Position numbers and translations under genes: made by a program | The notes under the pieces: generated by a model | Databases searched by the model: none | What the model saw: only the letters and a program-made list of their open reading frames with translations | Told to the model about the DNA's origin: nothing | In this document: positions 18,401 through 26,303 of the stretch, in pieces | How positions within the stretch are numbered: the stretch's first letter is position 1 | How the letters are laid out: every line of letters starts with the position of its first letter | Origin: Fontivivens sp964399735 | GTDB lineage: Bacteria > Zhuqueibacterota > Zhuqueibacteria > Residuimicrobiales > Krinioviventaceae | Assembly: GCA_964399735.1 (NCBI GenBank) | Contig: CAYNSO010000003.1 | Span: 1-64,000, forward strand | DNA length: 64,000 bases | Direction of reading: 5' to 3'

Positions 18401-20681
18401 TACCATTGGCATTGGTAATGTTGGGCAATGTTGGTGTTGTTCCACCCGTGCCGGAAGGAGTGTAGGACGGTTTGGTAATATTATTGCCAAGTAGTATTTT
18501 GTCAAATCTAAGGCCTCCTTCACGGGTATAAATATAAATTTTATGGAAGCCTTTGGTAAAATTGACATTAATTATTTTGACCCATTTCCAGGTCGAAGTG
18601 AGACTGCTAAATTTATAAAAAACCGGCTCCTGATCATCAAACTGATAATGATAAGTATCCTTGTTGCCGCCGTCAATTGTGGGGCATATTACCCGCACCC
18701 AAAAGCTGAAATTACCATTTTCAGGAACATATAATGTTAAAATAGAACCGCCATTGACTCCCGGAGTGGCATTGTGATCAGTAACAAATTCCGGAGGCGT
18801 TACCATAAAAGTATTGTTGGAAGCATTGGCGTCGGTTTGTGTTACAGCCGGTGAGATAATAGTGCCATCTTCAACTTCTTTCCATATTAAACCGCCGTAA
18901 TCAAAATCATTAATACTCAAATCCGCTTCGCCGCTGACAAGATCAAAATTAACAACTGTGCCTGCCACGGGTACCATAAGCGCATCGGTTACCTGAACGG
19001 CAATAGAATCCGGCAAGGTAGTATTTATCAAGCCGGACTGGTTATCGCCATAATATTTATTCAACAGTTCGGCAGCAGAACCATCGGAATAGATGATAAA
19101 ATCTTCAATATTATTATTAAATGAACCATGCTGAAAAACTCCGGCATACCAGTCTTCCGGTTCCGCTTCCTCGATAGTCAGCGAACCATCGAGAAGATCG
19201 TTGATATAAACATCAACAGTTGTTGCGGCATCGCTTTCTTCGGACGTGATCATCACCTTGATCACATCACCGGGGACGGGATTGCTTTGGTTCGGGCTGA
19301 CATCACGGGAAATACGCCCGCCCGGGCCAACTTGCCCGTTAGCCATATCCCATAATTCCAGGCTGGCATTTCTACGTAAAATAAAATAACCGTTAGCGTT
19401 AGTAGTTGGAGAATCCAGCAAAAGCGCAATACCAACAGCCATAGCGCCGGACGCATCGCAATATATATCATCAAGCCGGATTGCCACACCCGCCGGGCTG
19501 ACAGCACGGTTGCCTTTATATACCGCAAGATTATTATCCCAATCTGTTGAAGTACCATCTATGATCCCCAAAGTACCACTCAGAATTTCATGACGAGTCG
19601 TTACCGCCCAGCTTGTGCCAATAGTCTCTCTTTCAAAATTATCAACAACTGTAACCATCCCCGGTAGAGGAGCTTCTCCCTCATCAGTAGTCGCATCAGG
19701 AGAATTTGAAAGCGCAGATATATTTGTGCCATCGGATGATTTTAAGGCAAAGTAATAAGTTGTATTGGGGCTAAGCCCGGTTACGGTAAAAGTTTCAGCG
19801 TCGCCGGACAGTTGCGGGACAGGTTCACCATTTACCGATGTAGCGGCAGTAAACGCGGCGTCGTCAGTTATCGCGCTGGTAGAATAACGTATATCATAGG
19901 AAGAAGCTGTGCCAACTGTGCCATCATTACCGGGAGCTGTCCAATCGAGCCGGATGGATGTGGAACCAAGTGTCGTTGCATCCAGGTCGGTTACGGCATT
20001 GGGCGCAGTTACATCGGCCTCGGCTATGGCAACAGTAAAATCCTCAACATCATTAAAAACATCAGAAGTGCCAACCAGAACAATGCCGCCATACCAACTG
20101 CTAAAAGAATAAGCAGCAGTATTATCTGTCAAAGTGCCAACAGAAACATCATTGACAAATACCTGGAATGTGTGTGCCGCATTATTAAATTTTACTTTAA
20201 AAATTGATCCCGGAATTGGCGTTGTTGGATTGGTAACAACAGCCTCTTTAAACGTTCGCGTGCCGTCCAAAGCGCCATCGAGCAGATACCATAACCTGAT
20301 CTTGTTCGGCAAACGATATTGAACCAGATAACCATCAGCCTCTGAATAAACATCCGAGTTAACAATGGCAATGCCTCCCTGCTGAACACCGTCGGCGTTG
20401 CAGCCATCGCTGCTGCCAGCCCAGGTTAATGAAAACTCATCGGGATTGGTAACTACCGCCGAGGCATCATAGACTCCCAATACCCATGCCGGGTCGTCAG
20501 CGCTATTGTTATGTAAATTGCTGCTATTATAGATACCCAGATTTGGATGAGCCGACCAGTTGCCATCAAGGGTTGCCCGCTCAAAGTTATCTGTGCTGGT
20601 TTGCGCAAATCCTGATCCACTCATACCAAATATCAGGAAAAAAACGCTAAACAGAGTTACGAATATGGTCCTCTTATTCAT
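12423..20681 (-). CDS. Giant secreted multidomain protein with Big_1 repeats and T9SS sorting domain
   Basis: 2752 residues. Signal peptide 1-26. LamG-like jelly roll 30-220. FN3 223-331 (TSIRLDWTAPGNDG, TGLSPNTTYYFALKSSDG). Second LamG-like domain 345-533. Fifteen Big_1/invasin-type Ig-like repeats span about 543-2366 (typical core VKVTDLYGNPIPGHTVTFDI). Two Ig/cadherin-like segments and an FN3-like segment follow (about 2367-2660). The T9SS type-A sorting domain is 2663-2752 (YPNPFNPTTTIRFEMP, ending KKMVLLK). GGAGG lies 10 nt before ATG 20681. The first Big_1 repeat is interrupted by a CBM-like module. The protein is predicted to cross the outer membrane by T9SS and be displayed or released, acting as an adhesin, glycan-binding stalk or matrix protein. 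It faces the glycan locus across a 254-bp gap. Confidence 0.93.
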   Translation of the reverse strand: MNKRTIFVTLFSVFFLIFGMSGSGFAQTSTDNFERATLDGNWSAHPNLGIYNSSNLHNNSADDPAWVLGVYDASAVVTNPDEFSLTWAGSSDGCNADGVQQGGIAIVNSDVYSEADGYLVQYRLPNKIRLWYLLDGALDGTRTFKEAVVTNPTTPIPGSIFKVKFNNAAHTFQVFVNDVSVGTLTDNTAAYSFSSWYGGIVLVGTSDVFNDVEDFTVAIAEADVTAPNAVTDLDATTLGSTSIRLDWTAPGNDGTVGTASSYDIRYSTSAITDDAAFTAATSVNGEPVPQLSGDAETFTVTGLSPNTTYYFALKSSDGTNISALSNSPDATTDEGEAPLPGMVTVVDNFERETIGTSWAVTTRHEILSGTLGIIDGTSTDWDNNLAVYKGNRAVSPAGVAIRLDDIYCDASGAMAVGIALLLDSPTTNANGYFILRRNASLELWDMANGQVGPGGRISRDVSPNQSNPVPGDVIKVMITSEESDAATTVDVYINDLLDGSLTIEEAEPEDWYAGVFQHGSFNNNIEDFIIYSDGSAAELLNKYYGDNQSGLINTTLPDSIAVQVTDALMVPVAGTVVNFDLVSGEADLSINDFDYGGLIWKEVEDGTIISPAVTQTDANASNNTFMVTPPEFVTDHNATPGVNGGSILTLYVPENGNFSFWVRVICPTIDGGNKDTYHYQFDDQEPVFYKFSSLTSTWKWVKIINVNFTKGFHKIYIYTREGGLRFDKILLGNNITKPSYTPSGTGGTTPTLPNITNANGIAHTFVTFKNNANDNVVINATAFSDNGIDQLTGSPVVFTLDPTPGPAVKIMRDPAQPDTLMGEPIRQMTTPLRALVKDQYNNLVPGIVVNWAIAEGSTGTLSNAQSTTNEQGAAETYLTLSAQNTVYTIQATATGLTGSPVNFYVEPGDPPTQIVKVSPTDPLTGDAGVALTEFLTVQVKTEDDSPFEGFPVNFVVTQGGGNLSTQLGDEHVEELIVSSDANGYARVEWVLGTVPGDNKVEARAEGLAGTPILFEATGQIGAPDTLIILSGNNQTGPLGLALQEPFLVKVLDQVGNAVPNKDVEFRIIQGSGAYLGQAGITVRVSKTNSQGIATDSLTIGNQVGQVHQVQVKLSNYAAIPAVIFYATATDAIASELVYVSGNGVKVGTAWQYQSAVVNTTLNQAFTVQVNGPFGNDPIVGHPVKFTVKSGGGSFFGSTETTVSTGADGRASATLTLGSLAGDSVHVVEASAYRVDYPSQTLRNSPVTFKAKGMPADPAIILKNNAASDNQSGIVGNSLAKAIEAKVTDLYGNPIPGHTVTFDIINNGGTLQGQTGSPDLSKQATTNVNGIASIIWIMPSIPGQVQMTARATTLGGSTLTNSPLYYTAYAGVDVANEMIRVSSATVTGTVGKVLTDKLVVMIVDRYQNPVSGYPVTFTVKKGGGLVNGSAQATIQTASDGTAEVEWTLGSVMGYENNQVEATSSVSVNPKVNFVASGVSDVAFRVIPDTTFDSYGIVGEFLATPIRVQIVDQYGNPVSGQDVLFEIEELNENQGYVDTLGTLSKTRATDADGYAQIRWGLGPNPGSMNNKLIVISKRGGVHLINSPYDGFIVSAQAGVASKLVKITDDTSKDLSSVIGSTLAEYLRVKVTDRFGTPIARHKVTFRVTSRAAANGGTLDGVVDTIKVKETDSNGIAFVQLNLGLNAGVKINKVQYSADYNGTPLSGSPGIFQVSGLSSNAVSIVKLDGDNQDDGVVGQFWGRALQVAAKDANQNNVAGQPITFRIMPKDTLEGEELGALGVGTAIDTTVNTGADGIARIQWRAGHLVGNYQVQVTSFAAYELAGSPMTFTAIAQADSTNQDKSTIAVNPAALKVSDGSIKATITVTLRDRFGNPVQKKGVTISASGTGNTITQPVTSTNDNGQVSGYISSYNSGVKMLSARDINNEVDLLNKAQVTFQAAEAQRVIKFADSGDGQERNIGTVLEKPLQVMVVDNFNNPIPNFPVNFTVTEDQTGGRIVDNSTINSDENGIASRYYRLGTVSGINLIEVNGQGLTATSVKFSVEGNMPVDLQKPRIVSGDSLSAGPGQALPQALVIIIEDERGWPVWNQEVEFKALGANNGAVTSSNPHVTDWYGMARANAQVGTKVGINLFNSTLKRYPEKGSTTFYAWTVSATNAKFLSFVSGPVNGTVGQALGQPFIMKTTDEYDNPVGGINVTFTVINDESVNGAGTLEGGVKVLTKTTNQQGQVSVFYTLGIVSGLNKIRASALNLSPSSFEISVTGLADSPYRMDKFSGDKQRMEMSKQLFDPLFVKVSDRHGNPAPGGVVTFTVTQGDGYINGEQSVQSNDNGLAKAYWVLGPRPYAVENKLQVTSSFLIGGPITFEATGDDQHYPEFQNLSDQVDVFETSTLIIPIRATDADGERIYYTARNLPAGSTFEADSDQNYSFRWTPGLDVVNSPDLSKTFYPVFIATDNHDPAGKVKDSVQVVVKNYNRTPVITSYWPQDYQIKFDAAQNQPIQFGVVTNDLDGDPVTVQWYVDGFQKAEGHTFTLQPSSYPQNRPYPVTVKVCDLLTCSERNWELDPTSVELSNFSASVIPYKGILIEWQTSNEVGNAGFNLLRCLTENGTFVKINETLIPPASDRKYSVTDPDLKAGHTYYYRLEDVSVTGVRTHHGPISAVAPIPSKFDLSQNYPNPFNPTTTIRFEMPKTADVTLEVYNIMGQLVRQLINDKVEAGYHTVLWDGANASGLRVVSGVYYYRFVSGDYVNIKKMVLLK
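12426..12695 (-). other. T9SS type-A C-terminal sorting domain
   Basis: The last 90 residues of the giant protein begin FDLSQNYPNPFNPTTTIRF. They continue with VTLEVYNIMGQLVRQL, GYHTVLWDG and SGVYYYRFVSGD, and end in KKMVLLK. This matches the beta-sandwich sorting domain recognised by the type IX secretion machinery and cleaved or anchored on export. Confidence 0.93.
13584..19055 (-). repeat. Array of fifteen Big_1-type Ig-like repeats (coding)
   Basis: Fifteen diverged units of about 105-120 residues each follow the pattern hydrophobic strand, SG(N/D), (V/L)G, VxVxDxxGNPVxGxxVxFxV, GGG, T(D/N)xxGxAxxxWxLG, GSPVxFxA. The units differ too much in sequence to be recent DNA duplications. They would form a long rod. 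The first unit is split by the nested module at 18477-18908. Confidence 0.88.
18477..18908 (-). other. CBM6/35-like jelly-roll module nested inside the first Big_1 repeat
   Basis: Residues about 592-735 of the giant protein. They show the expected order for a galactose-binding-like fold: VEDGTI, DANASNNTFMV, GNFSFWVRVI, HYQFDD, TWKWVKI, GFHKIYIYTREGGLRFDKIL. Big_1 sequence stops before it (GTVVNFDLVSGEA) and resumes after it (NANGIAHTFVTF, GSPVVFTLD). Confidence 0.7.
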
Positions 20682-20935
20682 GGTCTTAAAACCTCCAGAT
20701 CAATTTAGATTGATTTTTTTGTTTCAAAACAAAACACTTGTACGATAAATAATCAAACTGATACATATTTGCAATTGATGTCTTGTTCATAAGTCTTTTA
20801 TTTTCAATAATTTTTATAAAATTACATGATAAAAATGCAAACTCAATGCCAATAACTGGCGCCTCCATTAACGATTGGAACTTTTTTTTAGAGTTTCCGG
20901 TTGCTTGTATCAAAACTGGTTGTTTATTTTGGGCA

Positions 20936-22189
20936 TCAGGTTTGGCGCAAAAGACCCAAATGTATTGTTTCATCATACAAGGCCATTATGCGGTTATAAT
21001 GTTCGTCCGGAGAAAACAACAATTCTGCTTTACGGCGGCCATGTTTTCCCATGTTGATCGTAGTTAATGGTTGCTCGATTAACAGATTAACCTTTTTCAC
21101 AAAATCCTCTGTATCTCCGGCTGTGAATACATAACCATCCACCCCATCCTCAATCAATTCGGGAATACCACCAATGCGCGAACCCAGGATTGCGTTGCCC
21201 AGGGAAAGGGATTCATAGATCGCCAGCGGCGAATTATCATGACATAACGAGGGCATAACAGTAAAAGCGGCGCGCGAAAGGATATCCCGCAATTCATCAC
21301 CGGATTTATAGCCGAGCATTTCAACATGATCAAGATGATATTGGTCAATCCGGTTCCTGATTTCCTCGTCCAATGGACCGGTTCCGATGAGGTACAATTT
21401 GATGTCTTTTATATTCCGCATCGCATCAACCAGAAACAAGACTCCCTTTTCAACGGACATTCGTCCTGCGTAAACAAAATAATCGGATTTTCCAAAGTGG
21501 GGTTTAAAAGACTGTACATCCAACGTATAGGGCAGCGTTCTGATGGGTTTGTTTTCATAACCATATTCAGCCATTTTTTTAGCCATAAATGCGCTGGGAG
21601 CATGGAACAGATCTACCTGGTTTTTATAAGATTTTAAAAGATGATGATATGAAGCTTCGATCGCGACTAACAGGCTGGCGCCATAACTGTTGCGAAAGCA
21701 TTTTTTTACCGCCGCTTTCCAAAAATATTTTCCCTGACAGGCTTCGCATACCTTATTTTTGCCATCCAGAAACACGATATTGGGACAAACCAGTTTAAAA
21801 TCATGCAAAGTTAAAATGACCGGGATACGATAGTCTTTAAGAGTTTTTAACACAGAGGGCGAGATATGGTGATACACACTATGAACATGTGCAATATCCG
21901 GCCGGGTTTCCTCGATGAGCATTGCCAGCTTTTGCTGCGCTTCCCGGTTATTGATTACCCGTGCGGCTTTTTTTATGGTTGCAAAGGGATTTTTACTCTC
22001 CCGCAATTGTTCGGGGTTAAAGTAAGAAACAAAATAATCGGAATATGGCGAAGGAAAATTTTTAGGGTGCTGCATGGAAAAGGGAATAACATGGTGGCCC
22101 TTTTGATGCAAGAGTTCACTTAGATTAAAAACGTAGCGTTCGGCGCCGCCTTCAATATAATGAAATTTATGAATCATTAATACATTCAT
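20936..22189 (-). CDS. GT4 glycosyltransferase with four-Cys N-domain motif
   Basis: 417 residues with the GT-B fold of family GT4. The N-domain has MIHKFHYIEGGAERYVFNL and HVHSVYHHISPSVL. The donor-binding domain has YVYAGRMSVEKGV-type sequence (FVYAGRMSVEKGV), YLIGTGPLDEEI, MLGYKSGDEL and SPLAIYESLSLGN, where the usual first Glu of the EX7E motif is replaced. A CX13CX2CX11C arrangement (VCPNIVF, VCEACQG, KKC) resembles a structural metal site seen in related enzymes. ATG 22189 is preferred over TTG 22207 because GGAG lies between them. It is the last gene of the block from 27859 and probably transfers a nucleotide-activated sugar onto a lipid-linked glycan at the cytoplasmic membrane face. 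Confidence 0.88.
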   Translation of the reverse strand: MNVLMIHKFHYIEGGAERYVFNLSELLHQKGHHVIPFSMQHPKNFPSPYSDYFVSYFNPEQLRESKNPFATIKKAARVINNREAQQKLAMLIEETRPDIAHVHSVYHHISPSVLKTLKDYRIPVILTLHDFKLVCPNIVFLDGKNKVCEACQGKYFWKAAVKKCFRNSYGASLLVAIEASYHHLLKSYKNQVDLFHAPSAFMAKKMAEYGYENKPIRTLPYTLDVQSFKPHFGKSDYFVYAGRMSVEKGVLFLVDAMRNIKDIKLYLIGTGPLDEEIRNRIDQYHLDHVEMLGYKSGDELRDILSRAAFTVMPSLCHDNSPLAIYESLSLGNAILGSRIGGIPELIEDGVDGYVFTAGDTEDFVKKVNLLIEQPLTTINMGKHGRRKAELLFSPDEHYNRIMALYDETIHLGLLRQT

Positions 22190-22250
22190 TAGTGTAATTA
22201 TCTCCAAATCAGGTTATCGGAAAAGGTCTGTAAATTTTGATGGCGACAGG

Positions 22251-23375
22251 TCATCTGTTTCTCATTACCCATTGTTCATAAATATCTTCGAAACGTTTTA
22301 CCTGCAATTCGAGAGAAAATTCATTTTCAACACGCCGGCGTCCGGCTTGCCCCATTTCCCGGGCACGGGCGGGGTTGGTTAGCAAGGCAAGTAACGCCTC
22401 AGCCAGACGGGGTGGATCTTTTACCGGAACCAGAATGCCGGTTTCATCGGGGATGACTGCTTCCTTGGTGCCGTCGACCGGTGTGGCAACCACCGGCAAA
22501 GCACACGCCATGGCTTCCAGAACCACATTCGGCAAGCCTTCGAATAATGACGGTAATGTAAAAATATCAAAAGTATTGAGCAAATCCGGTATATCATCCC
22601 GGTAGCCGAGAAAATGTACAACATTAGCCAGCCCCATGTTATGGGCCAGGTTTTCCAGTTCTTCCCGATCCGGGCCGCCGCCGACAAGTACCAGACGAGT
22701 TTGAGGGGCTTTTTCCAAAACAATTTTAATGGCATGAAAAAGGTAAATATGCCCCTTTTGCGGCTGCAAGCGCGCCACCATGCCAATAACCGGCGCATCG
22801 GCAGGAATGCCAAGCTGTAGTTTTAATTGCAGATTGCTCTGGTTTTTAAAACGCTCCAGGTCCACACCATAAGGAATAACAGTTATTTGTCGTTCAGCTA
22901 CACCTCGCTCATCATGGAGCCACCTGGCCGTAGCCTGGGATACAGAAATAACCTGGTCGGCCCGTTTGATAACAGCCTTGTAGGGATATAACCGCCGCGG
23001 GATTAGCCAAAGCGGCGAAGATATTGTTTCCCAGGAAAAAACTGCTTTGACGCCCGCCCATTTACCCACCAGGGCAGCCATAAAATCAGCATAAAACAGG
23101 GTCGACATAATCACATCAATCTTTTCCCTGCGAATCAATTCCCGCAGCCGCCATACCAGGGAAATATCGAACTGGCTACGGCGTTTCAAGGTAACATACC
23201 GCAAGCCTAACCGTTCCAACTGTTCCGGAAAATAATCACCCATACCAAAATTACATACCAGGGTATTAAACCGGGTTGCATCCATTCTATGTACAAGTTC
23301 CCATAGTTTTTTTTCTGCGCCTGCCCAGCCAAGACCTTCTGTCAATTGTAAAACATTAATCCTGCGTTTTGTCAT
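22251..23375 (-). CDS. GT4 glycosyltransferase
   Basis: 374 residues, GT-B fold. The N-terminal domain starts INVLQLTEGLGWAGAEKKLW. The GT4 donor domain shows GMVARLQPQKGHIYLFHA, LVLVGGGPDREELE, HFLGYRDDIPDLL and the canonical EX7E motif in PSLFEGLPNVVLEAMA. AGGA sits 4 nt before ATG 23375. It follows the GT-C gene upstream by 15 nt, so it is in the same transcript. The predicted job is retaining transfer of a sugar from a nucleotide donor during glycan assembly; donor and acceptor cannot be told from sequence. Confidence 0.92.
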   Translation of the reverse strand: MTKRRINVLQLTEGLGWAGAEKKLWELVHRMDATRFNTLVCNFGMGDYFPEQLERLGLRYVTLKRRSQFDISLVWRLRELIRREKIDVIMSTLFYADFMAALVGKWAGVKAVFSWETISSPLWLIPRRLYPYKAVIKRADQVISVSQATARWLHDERGVAERQITVIPYGVDLERFKNQSNLQLKLQLGIPADAPVIGMVARLQPQKGHIYLFHAIKIVLEKAPQTRLVLVGGGPDREELENLAHNMGLANVVHFLGYRDDIPDLLNTFDIFTLPSLFEGLPNVVLEAMACALPVVATPVDGTKEAVIPDETGILVPVKDPPRLAEALLALLTNPARAREMGQAGRRRVENEFSLELQVKRFEDIYEQWVMRNR

Positions 23376-23390
23376 TATATCCTGTTGTTT

Positions 23391-25010
23391 TCAATACTCT
23401 GTTAAATTGTTACTTTTATACACACTATCTTGACGGGCTGCGTAAAGGATCAATTTGCACCCCTTGTAATTCCATTCATCCAGCTTTATTCTTTTACTGT
23501 TGAGTAATTCTTCCAATTCCAGCATATCTTTGGCAGGCCACAAATGTCCAAAAGCTACCCATAATCTACCGGGTACATTGGCAATCCGCGTAAATAGCGG
23601 CGCATTCAATTCCGGATACAGATTATGTTCTTCACCCCAAATGATATGCAGCCGTCCGTCACTGGAACGGATTGGATATTCATTCTGATATCCGGGCTGA
23701 TGATCGGTATAATAGAAATAAAATGGCAGAATAGCGCCCCAATGCAAATAAACGGTATCCTGATCCTGAGCTTTATCTTTAAGCGCAGTCATCATCAGGT
23801 CAACGCGGCGCCCGCCCGAATATTTGCCGTTCGTCACTTTGACAAAATTGGTATAAATGCCCGACAACACTACACAAGCAACGAGAATAACGACAATTGA
23901 GGATAATACACGGTTTTTACCAGTTAAAAATTCATAACAGAGCTTGCCCCCCAGTACCACCATAATCGTCCAGGCCGGCAGCAAAAATAACGATAACCTT
24001 CCGGCTGCAAAAGGATACTTGCCGGCCAGTGAGGCTAATAATAAAAACACCAATGGTAAAATCAGTAACAGCACATTCTCAAAACGCTGCTTTTTTAATT
24101 CATAAACAACCCATACCAGAATGAGAAAATTGGCAAATGCGGCAACAATCAGCGAGTCAAAATAAAAATAGGCGGGCAAGATCAACACATGTTTGCCGGT
24201 ATGCGCCAGGTATTTTAAAAGATAGGATACATCCGCGACTTTATCCCAATGAAATATTTGCACCAGCCATTCCTGAATAAAAACCGGGTTTTCAACTGCA
24301 TTGGCAATGCTTACCAGGTACAAGCCGAGAAATGACAGGGCAAAAATAAAACCGGAAACTAAAAAAACAGGAAAAAAATTCCGATAGTTCTTTTTAACAA
24401 TGCCAACCTGGCGAATCAGCAATGACACGTAAACAGCGGCAATAACATAAATCGAGGCAAAAGCCAGCCAGATACAAAACGAGGCAGCCAAAGTAAAAAA
24501 AAGCCAGTTGCTCAGCTTGCTTTCATCCAGCAGTCGTTTGCCCAAATATAATAACAGCGCCGCACACAGCACATCAGCCGAGTAATGCTTTAACGATTTG
24601 GCGTAAATTATCAGCTTGTCGGAGGTCATACCCATGATCAAGGCAGCAACAATAGCCAAACGAACATTCATAAAACGGCGAAACAGCCATATTGCTATAA
24701 ATACAGCCAGAATTGCAAATACAGCCGGAAAAACACGCAAAGCAAATGCATTAACTCCAAATATAACAACCGCCGCACGGCTCAACAGGCCAAACAACGG
24801 CGGGAACTGGATCGGCCAGTTATTATAATATTCACGAACCGCCTGGGCCGGCCATGGATGATTTGTCAAGCTCCAGTCGCTGCTAATGAGCGCCCGCGCC
24901 GGATGCAGTTCGTCGCTGCCTAGGACCAGGCTGTCGATCCCGTAAAAATGCAAATAAACCAGCAACAAGCCGGCTGCAATCAATAATATTATTTTTATAA
25001 TTTTGTTCAT
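23391..25010 (-). CDS. GT-C glycosyltransferase (ArnT/PMT-like), polytopic
   Basis: 539 residues with about 11-12 hydrophobic spans. The first periplasmic loop carries an acidic GT-C motif (LGSDELHPARAL) about 30 residues in, as in ArnT/PMT-type enzymes that use polyprenyl-phosphate sugars. A second conserved block follows (KLIIYAKSLKHYSADVL). The C-terminal part is soluble (TVYLHWGAILPFYFYYTD). The predicted reaction is transfer of a sugar from a lipid-phosphate donor to a glycan, lipid or protein on the periplasmic face. It lies between GT4 genes in one minus-strand block. Confidence 0.82.
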   Translation of the reverse strand: MNKIIKIILLIAAGLLLVYLHFYGIDSLVLGSDELHPARALISSDWSLTNHPWPAQAVREYYNNWPIQFPPLFGLLSRAAVVIFGVNAFALRVFPAVFAILAVFIAIWLFRRFMNVRLAIVAALIMGMTSDKLIIYAKSLKHYSADVLCAALLLYLGKRLLDESKLSNWLFFTLAASFCIWLAFASIYVIAAVYVSLLIRQVGIVKKNYRNFFPVFLVSGFIFALSFLGLYLVSIANAVENPVFIQEWLVQIFHWDKVADVSYLLKYLAHTGKHVLILPAYFYFDSLIVAAFANFLILVWVVYELKKQRFENVLLLILPLVFLLLASLAGKYPFAAGRLSLFLLPAWTIMVVLGGKLCYEFLTGKNRVLSSIVVILVACVVLSGIYTNFVKVTNGKYSGGRRVDLMMTALKDKAQDQDTVYLHWGAILPFYFYYTDHQPGYQNEYPIRSSDGRLHIIWGEEHNLYPELNAPLFTRIANVPGRLWVAFGHLWPAKDMLELEELLNSKRIKLDEWNYKGCKLILYAARQDSVYKSNNLTEY

Positions 25011-25046
25011 ACTATCTCATCCATAAAATTACCAATCAAAACATTA

Positions 25047-26303
25047 TTACCGACATTCAGGATCAACTAATGTAATATTTCCAGAGATTTCCGGCACATG
25101 GTTGGCAAGGGTTTGCAGGCATAATTTTTCCAGTTGCAATGCTTTATGGCTCCAGGTATGGTTCTCTATTACAACTTGCCGGGCGCGCTCTCCCATCCTT
25201 TTTCTAGCCTGGGGATCATGCAATAAACTTTTAACTTTAACATCAAGATCACCGGGAACATCCGGGTTAAAAAACAAACCACTCTCCCCTTCAGTAATCA
25301 GTTCAGCTATCTGTCCAATTCGGGTTGTCACAATTGCCTTGCCCTGCGCCATATATTCAAATATCTTAACCGGAGAATAATAAAACAGTCCCGATGTGGC
25401 ATAAGGCGCCAGAGCAATATCAAAAATATTGACATATAAAGGAGTTTGTGCATGTTCAACATAACCGGTAAAGATCACCCGATTTTTCCAGTCATAGCGG
25501 CTGCATTGTTCCATAAAATTATCCGTCATCGGTCCACCGCCGCCAACAATTAAAAAATATAAAGCGGAATAATCAGATAACAGGTTTTTAACCAGATCAA
25601 ATAACAGGCCGGTATTATGCCAGTAATGCAGCGAACCAATAAACCCGCAAACAATTGCATCGGGTTTGATACCTAGCTGTTGCTTTAATAATTGCGGGTC
25701 GACCGTCTGTTTCACCGGGTTGGCGCCATTGGTAATAACAGTAATTTTATCTGCGGGGAACGGATACAACTCTAGATAATAATCCCTCGCCACATTTGAC
25801 TGCACAAATACTACATCGGCGAGCCGAAAGCAAAATCGCTCAATAAACAAAAGCCAGCTTTTCCAGATATTGCCGTCTTTGTTACTGTAATGCAGCCATT
25901 CCCAGGAATTGGCGCCATCGGCTTCAATAAGCAACGGCAGCCGCAGCAACCTGGTCAGCAAGGAGGCGGAATAGCGAAAAGCGTCAATGCGGACAATAAC
26001 CAGGTCTGGCCGGCAGGATTTGAGAAAACGGTATTCGCGAAACAGTTCAAAAATGTTTTTGATTATTTCTTTAGGAGTAAAAAACAAACGGCGTAAAAGT
26101 GGATGTTGAAAATAGCGCCGGCTTTTTGATACATCGCTATTGCCGGGTTTGCCGGTTTTAGTGGCATATCGCCAGTAAAAATACACCTTGTGGCCAAGAT
26201 TTTGTATATGCTTTAACAACTGTTCAGCTTTAATGGTCGAACCAATCGACATGCCATACAAATCCTGCATATAATTAAAATAAGCAATCTTTTCTTTTTT
26301 CAT
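25047..26303 (-). CDS. GT4 glycosyltransferase
   Basis: 418 residues of GT-B fold. The N-domain reads KIAYFNYMQDLYGMSIGSTI and SCRPDLVIVRIDAFRYS. The donor domain has CGFIGSLHYWHNTGLLFDL, YFLIVGGGGPMTDNF, FTGYVEHAQTPLYVNIFD and the variant SPVKIFEYMAQGKAIVTT in place of the strict EX7E block, as in many capsule GT4 enzymes. Its start ATGA overlaps the stop of the upstream GT-C gene by 4 nt, so translation is probably coupled. Specificity is unknown. Confidence 0.92.
   Translation of the reverse strand: MKKEKIAYFNYMQDLYGMSIGSTIKAEQLLKHIQNLGHKVYFYWRYATKTGKPGNSDVSKSRRYFQHPLLRRLFFTPKEIIKNIFELFREYRFLKSCRPDLVIVRIDAFRYSASLLTRLLRLPLLIEADGANSWEWLHYSNKDGNIWKSWLLFIERFCFRLADVVFVQSNVARDYYLELYPFPADKITVITNGANPVKQTVDPQLLKQQLGIKPDAIVCGFIGSLHYWHNTGLLFDLVKNLLSDYSALYFLIVGGGGPMTDNFMEQCSRYDWKNRVIFTGYVEHAQTPLYVNIFDIALAPYATSGLFYYSPVKIFEYMAQGKAIVTTRIGQIAELITEGESGLFFNPDVPGDLDVKVKSLLHDPQARKRMGERARQVVIENHTWSHKALQLEKLCLQTLANHVPEISGNITLVDPECR

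Noticed and set aside
13584..19055. Possible recent DNA tandem repeats in the giant gene
   Set aside because: The protein repeats share a pattern but little identity; no long direct DNA repeats stand out by eye, so expansion is old.
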